DNA from: CALHVX01 sp964640725
GTDB lineage: Bacteria; Pseudomonadota; Gammaproteobacteria; Pseudomonadales; Azotimanducaceae
Length of the DNA: 64,000 nt
Direction of reading: 5' to 3'
Assembly: GCA_964640725.1 (NCBI GenBank)
Contig: CAZXIJ010000001.1
Coordinates: forward strand, 186,001-250,000
In this document: piece by piece, positions 60,976 through 64,000 of the stretch
Numbering within the stretch: position 1 is the first letter of the stretch
Layout: each line of letters begins with the position of its first letter
Made by a program: the position numbers and the translations under genes
Notes under the pieces: generated by a model
Databases searched by the model: none
The model's input: the letters and a program-made list of their open reading frames with translations, nothing else
What the model was told of the DNA's origin: nothing

Positions 60976-61938
60976 TCAGAGGGTCAGTGTTTGCCCGGTC
61001 AGGCGCTCGTAGGCCTCCAGGTAGCGGGCGAGGCTCCGGGCCAGGACGCCCGCGGGCAGCGCCGGGCCGGGCGGGGTCTTGTCCCAGGCCCCGGCTGCGA
61101 CCTGGGTCTCGAGATAGTTGCGAACGATCTGCTTGTCGAAGCTGTCCTGCTCGCGCCCGGGGGACCAGTCATCGGCCGGCCAGAAACGGCTGCTGTCCGG
61201 CGTAAAGATCTCGTCGATCAGAATCGGTGTCTCGGAGTCTGGCACCCGCCCGAACTCAAACTTGGTGTCGGCCAGCAGGATGCCGCGCTCGGCGGCATAA
61301 GCGCTGGCGCGGCCGTACAGGTCGAGGGTCGCCTGCGCGAGCCAGTTCATGGTCTGCTCGCCGACAATCGCGGCGCCTTCCGCCTGGCTGATGTTCTCGT
61401 CGTGGCCGCTCGCCGCCTTGGTCGAAGGGGTGAACAGCGGCACCGGCAAGCGGTCGCTGTTGCGCAGCCCAGTCGGCAACTCGATGCCGCACAGGGCGCC
61501 GCTGCGCTGATAGTCCTTCCAGCCGCTGCCCGTCAGGTAGCCGCGGGCAATACACTCCACGGGCAGAACCTCGGTACGCCGGCACAGCATGATGCGGCCC
61601 CGGAGCTGGTCCCGCTCAGCGCTGGTGAGGCCGGGCACATCGTCCACATCGGTAGAGAGCAGATGGTGCGGCACGGAATCAGCGAAGTAGTCGAACCAGA
61701 ACTTCGAGATCTGGGTCAGCACCACGCCTTTGCCGGGCAAGCCGTTCGCCATCACCACATCGAAGGCGCTGATCCGGTCTGTGGCGACAATCAGCAGCGC
61801 GTCGGCGCCGCTCGCGAGCGTCACGTCATACAGATCGCGCACCTTGCCGCTGCGCCGGTTCGGCAGCGCCAGGTCTGTGTGCAACAGCGCATCTTTCACG
61901 ACAACGGTTCGCGCCAGCTCAGGTCGTGAAGCCGCCAT
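60976..61938 (-). CDS. purC: Phosphoribosylaminoimidazole-succinocarboxamide synthase
   Basis: PurC adds aspartate to CAIR in purine synthesis. This is the long form (320 aa), like yeast Ade1, not the 237-aa E. coli type: SGKVRDLYDV, ATDRISAFDVVM, PVECIARGYLTGSGW, LADTKFEFG and DEIFTPDSSRFWP. The start lies 20 bases inside the upstream SDR. In many gammaproteobacteria purC follows bamC; here it is in an unrelated array. Confidence 0.96.
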   Translation of the reverse strand: MAASRPELARTVVVKDALLHTDLALPNRRSGKVRDLYDVTLASGADALLIVATDRISAFDVVMANGLPGKGVVLTQISKFWFDYFADSVPHHLLSTDVDDVPGLTSAERDQLRGRIMLCRRTEVLPVECIARGYLTGSGWKDYQRSGALCGIELPTGLRNSDRLPVPLFTPSTKAASGHDENISQAEGAAIVGEQTMNWLAQATLDLYGRASAYAAERGILLADTKFEFGRVPDSETPILIDEIFTPDSSRFWPADDWSPGREQDSFDKQIVRNYLETQVAAGAWDKTPPGPALPAGVLARSLARYLEAYERLTGQTLTL

Positions 61939-62683
61939 CGGCCATCTGCACCGAGCCGGTCACCCAATCGCTGTCATCGCTGGACAGGAACAGCATGACC
62001 TTGGCGATGTCGTCGGGCTCAGCGTAGCGCTGCAGCGGAATCTGCTGCACGAGCGCCGCCTTGGCGTTCTCGCCAGCGCCCGGCATCAGCCCGTCCTCGA
62101 GGCTGCGCATCATGCGCGTCTCGACCGGCGACGGGTTCACGGTGTTCACCCGAATATTCATCGGAGCGCACTCGAGCGCTGCGGAGCGCATGAGGCCAAT
62201 GACGGCGTGCTTGCTGGTGACGTAGGGGCCGACGCCCGGCGAACCGGTGACGCCCGCAACGGAGGACGTGATCACGATACTGCCGCCGCCCCGCTTGGCG
62301 ATTTCCGGGATCCCGTGTTTGAGCCCCAGAAACACGCCTTTAACGTTGACGTTCAGCACCTGGTCAAAGCGCTCCTCGCTTTGCTCCGTGAGCGGCTTGA
62401 CGTCCCCTTCGATACCGGCGTTTGCCAGAAAAATGTCCACGCCGCCGTAGCGCTCTGACGCCAGTGCAAACATCCGGACGTTGTCGTCGCTCTGAGTGAT
62501 GTCTGCCACGCAGTAGCTGACCTGGTTGCTGCCAATGTCGGCGACCGCGGCCTGCAGCGCTTGTTCGTTAAGGTCGACCAGCAACACGCGGGCCCCCTCA
62601 GCCACGAAGCGTTTGCCCGCAGCCTTGCCAATCCCGCCGGCGCCGCCGGTAATGATCGCTACCTTGTCTTCCAGTCTTCCCAT
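61919..62683 (-). CDS. SDR-family oxidoreductase
   Basis: A 254-aa classical SDR: VAIITGGAGGIGKAAGKRFV, VDLNEQ (Asp, so NAD is likely), NAGIEG (replacing NNAG), ITSSVAGVTG, YVTSKHAVIG. It resembles 3-alpha-hydroxysteroid or 3-hydroxyacyl-type dehydrogenases. It lies between the PLP enzyme (44 bases) and purC (overlap of 20 bases). Confidence 0.87.
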   Translation of the reverse strand: MGRLEDKVAIITGGAGGIGKAAGKRFVAEGARVLLVDLNEQALQAAVADIGSNQVSYCVADITQSDDNVRMFALASERYGGVDIFLANAGIEGDVKPLTEQSEERFDQVLNVNVKGVFLGLKHGIPEIAKRGGGSIVITSSVAGVTGSPGVGPYVTSKHAVIGLMRSAALECAPMNIRVNTVNPSPVETRMMRSLEDGLMPGAGENAKAALVQQIPLQRYAEPDDIAKVMLFLSSDDSDWVTGSVQMADGGFTT

Positions 62684-62727
62684 CGTTTCCCCCTCAGGAT
62701 TGCGTTGCGCCGGTGGCGCCGGCCAGG

Positions 62728-63990
62728 TCAGGCGACTTTGAGCGCCCGCTGCAGATCCGCCTGCAGGTCTTCCGGTTCTTCGATGCCCACTGAAATACGG
62801 ATCAGCGAGTCGACGATGCCCATGCTGGCACGGCGCTCGGCGCCCATCTCGTGGTAGATCGTCTGGGCGACCGGAATCGCCAGGGTGCGGTTATCGCCCA
62901 GATTGCTGGACTTGATGATGATCTTGAGGGCCGCCATGAAGGCCCAGATGTCGCACTCGGGGCGCAGCTCGAAGCTGAATAGCGCGCCGCAATGTCGAAA
63001 CAGCGCTTTCGCCCGCTCGTGCTCCGGGTGACTCGCAAGCCCCGGGTAGTACACGCGCTGCACCTTGGGGTGCGCTTCCAGAGCTTCGCACAGCAGCTGG
63101 GCGTTGCTGCATTGCCTGGCCATGCGCAGCGCCAGGGTCTCGGCGCCCACGGCAAGATGGTGCGCAGCCTCCGGACCGAGCGCCGCGCCAAAATCGCGCA
63201 GGCCCTTCTTCTTGATCTGGGTGATGCCCCACTTGCGCGCGTCGCCGCCGCGGTAGGTGTCGTAGATGTTGGCGAAGCTCGACCAGTCGAACTCGCCCAT
63301 CTCTGTCACTGCCCCGCCGAGCGCATTGCCGTGCCCGCCAAAGTACTTGGTCAGGCTGTTCACCACGAGCGAGGCGCCCACCGCCCGCGGCTGAAACAGG
63401 TAAGAGGACGTCATGGTGTTGTCGACGACATACACAAGCCCGCGCTCCCGACACAGCGCGCCGATCTCGGCCAGCGCCGCGACCTGGGTCCGCGGGTTGG
63501 CGATGGTCTCGACAAACACCAGCCGGGTGCGCGGGTTGATGGCCGCGGCGACAGCATCGACATCGGTCGCATCGGCAAAGCTGACATCTACGCCGTGTGC
63601 GCCGAAGCTGTTGAACAGGCTATTGGTATTGCCAAAGAGAAAGCTGCTGGAGACGAAGTGATCGCCCTGGCGCAGCAGCGCGAACAGCGTCGTGCCAATC
63701 GCCGCCATGCCGGTGCCGAAACACACCGTAGCGATACCGCCTTCCATGCGATCGATCTTTTTCTGCAGCGCTTCGACGGTGGGGTTGACCTGCCGGCCGT
63801 AGGTATAGCCGGGCTGCTTGCCCTGAAACACTGCTGCGAGGTCTCGGGCATCGTCGTAGCCGTAAGCCACGGTCGCGTGAATCGGCTTCTGCAGCGAGCC
63901 GTGCTCGATCAGCTCCTGGCGATCGCTGTGGACCACTCGTGTCGTGAAACCAACCGCGCCGGGCAGCCCACCCTCTTGTGGGTCACTCAA
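62728..63990 (-). CDS. Cystathionine gamma-synthase family PLP enzyme
   Basis: A 420-aa Cys/Met-metabolism PLP-dependent enzyme: TRVVHSDRQELIEHGSLQKPI, YTYGRQVNPTVEALQKKID, FGTGMAAIGTT, VDNTMTSSYLFQPRAVGASLV, PLP lysine in NSLTKYFGGHGNALGG, and IRISVGIEEPEDL. It is close to cystathionine gamma-synthase/gamma-lyase or O-acylhomoserine sulfhydrylase; the exact reaction is not settled. The only start in view is a TTG at 63990, ten bases from the window edge, so the true start could lie outside. Confidence 0.85.
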   Translation of the reverse strand: MSDPQEGGLPGAVGFTTRVVHSDRQELIEHGSLQKPIHATVAYGYDDARDLAAVFQGKQPGYTYGRQVNPTVEALQKKIDRMEGGIATVCFGTGMAAIGTTLFALLRQGDHFVSSSFLFGNTNSLFNSFGAHGVDVSFADATDVDAVAAAINPRTRLVFVETIANPRTQVAALAEIGALCRERGLVYVVDNTMTSSYLFQPRAVGASLVVNSLTKYFGGHGNALGGAVTEMGEFDWSSFANIYDTYRGGDARKWGITQIKKKGLRDFGAALGPEAAHHLAVGAETLALRMARQCSNAQLLCEALEAHPKVQRVYYPGLASHPEHERAKALFRHCGALFSFELRPECDIWAFMAALKIIIKSSNLGDNRTLAIPVAQTIYHEMGAERRASMGIVDSLIRISVGIEEPEDLQADLQRALKVA

Positions 63991-64000
63991 TGGTCTGCCG

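Noticed and set aside
1..64000. CRISPR arrays, insertion sequences, prophage or toxin-antitoxin loci
   Set aside because: No regularly spaced repeats, transposase, integrase or phage structural gene was found by reading the products; small unknown genes were not stretched into such calls.

Overview
The window looks like chromosomal core sequence from a GC-rich gammaproteobacterium. GC is well above 60% by eye but was not computed. Three conserved gammaproteobacterial blocks point this way: dapA-bamC next to perM, tusA and bepA; aspS-yebC-ruvCAB followed by tolQRAB-pal-cpoB-queE-queC; and a tRNA-Lys beside the tol-pal/que block. The many acyl-CoA genes (CoA transferases, SDRs, a crotonase, a biotin-dependent carboxylase, propionyl-CoA synthetase) suggest a free-living aerobic heterotroph that uses lipids or isoprenoids. 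The family cannot be fixed from the sequence alone. A run of exactly 100 N (28653-28752) shows that this is a draft or metagenome scaffold.

Layout. 1-4.3 kb: partial bamC, dapA, an AI-2E/PerM exporter, a TusA-like protein and BepA. 4.3-9.1 kb: nadA divergent from a GshB-like ATP-grasp enzyme, an SDR, a family III CoA transferase and a DUF4124 envelope protein. 9.2-16.3 kb: a TPR hybrid histidine kinase, a decayed MBL-fold gene with an internal deletion, an SDR, the QmcA/NfeD pair, DUF2834 divergent from an XRE/MmyB regulator across an inverted repeat, and a 95-aa gene directly behind a perfect LexA box and abutting tRNA-Lys. 16.4-27.8 kb: one long minus-strand array, fmdB-aspS-yebC-ruvC-ruvA-ruvB-tolQ-tolR-tolA-tolB-pal-cpoB-queE-queC (resolvase, envelope division machinery, queuosine synthesis). 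ybgC is absent from its usual place.

27.8-32.5 kb: an HU protein with a histone-H1-like tail and its terminator, the scaffold gap, proS, a lytic transglycosylase, a TlpA-like lipoprotein head to head with arsC, and DUF2069. 32.5-38 kb: prpE, an alpha-methylacyl-CoA racemase and an ABC half-exporter. 38-51.4 kb: a plus-strand run with argC, rhlB, a 7TMR-DISM histidine kinase ending in a receiver-like domain without a clear phosphoacceptor, hisC, cupin, rhomboid, an LLM-class enzyme, SixA-like phosphatase, two membrane proteins of unknown function, an MBL hydrolase and a PNPOx-like protein. 51.4-55.2 kb: TetR, MetR, an HD phosphohydrolase and small unknowns. 55.2-64 kb: a tight minus-strand array joining a PLP transsulfuration-type enzyme, purC and a three-component acyl-CoA carboxylase (separate BC, BCCP and CT) with a crotonase, two SDRs and a limonene-epoxide-hydrolase-like protein.

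Most genes are ordinary core functions. The best candidates for something undescribed are the SOS-controlled 95-aa gene, the carboxylase/epoxide-hydrolase-like array, the LEH-like fusion, and the small membrane protein paired with a coiled-coil membrane protein at 48.97-49.9 kb. No CRISPR array, insertion sequence, prophage or defence island was seen.
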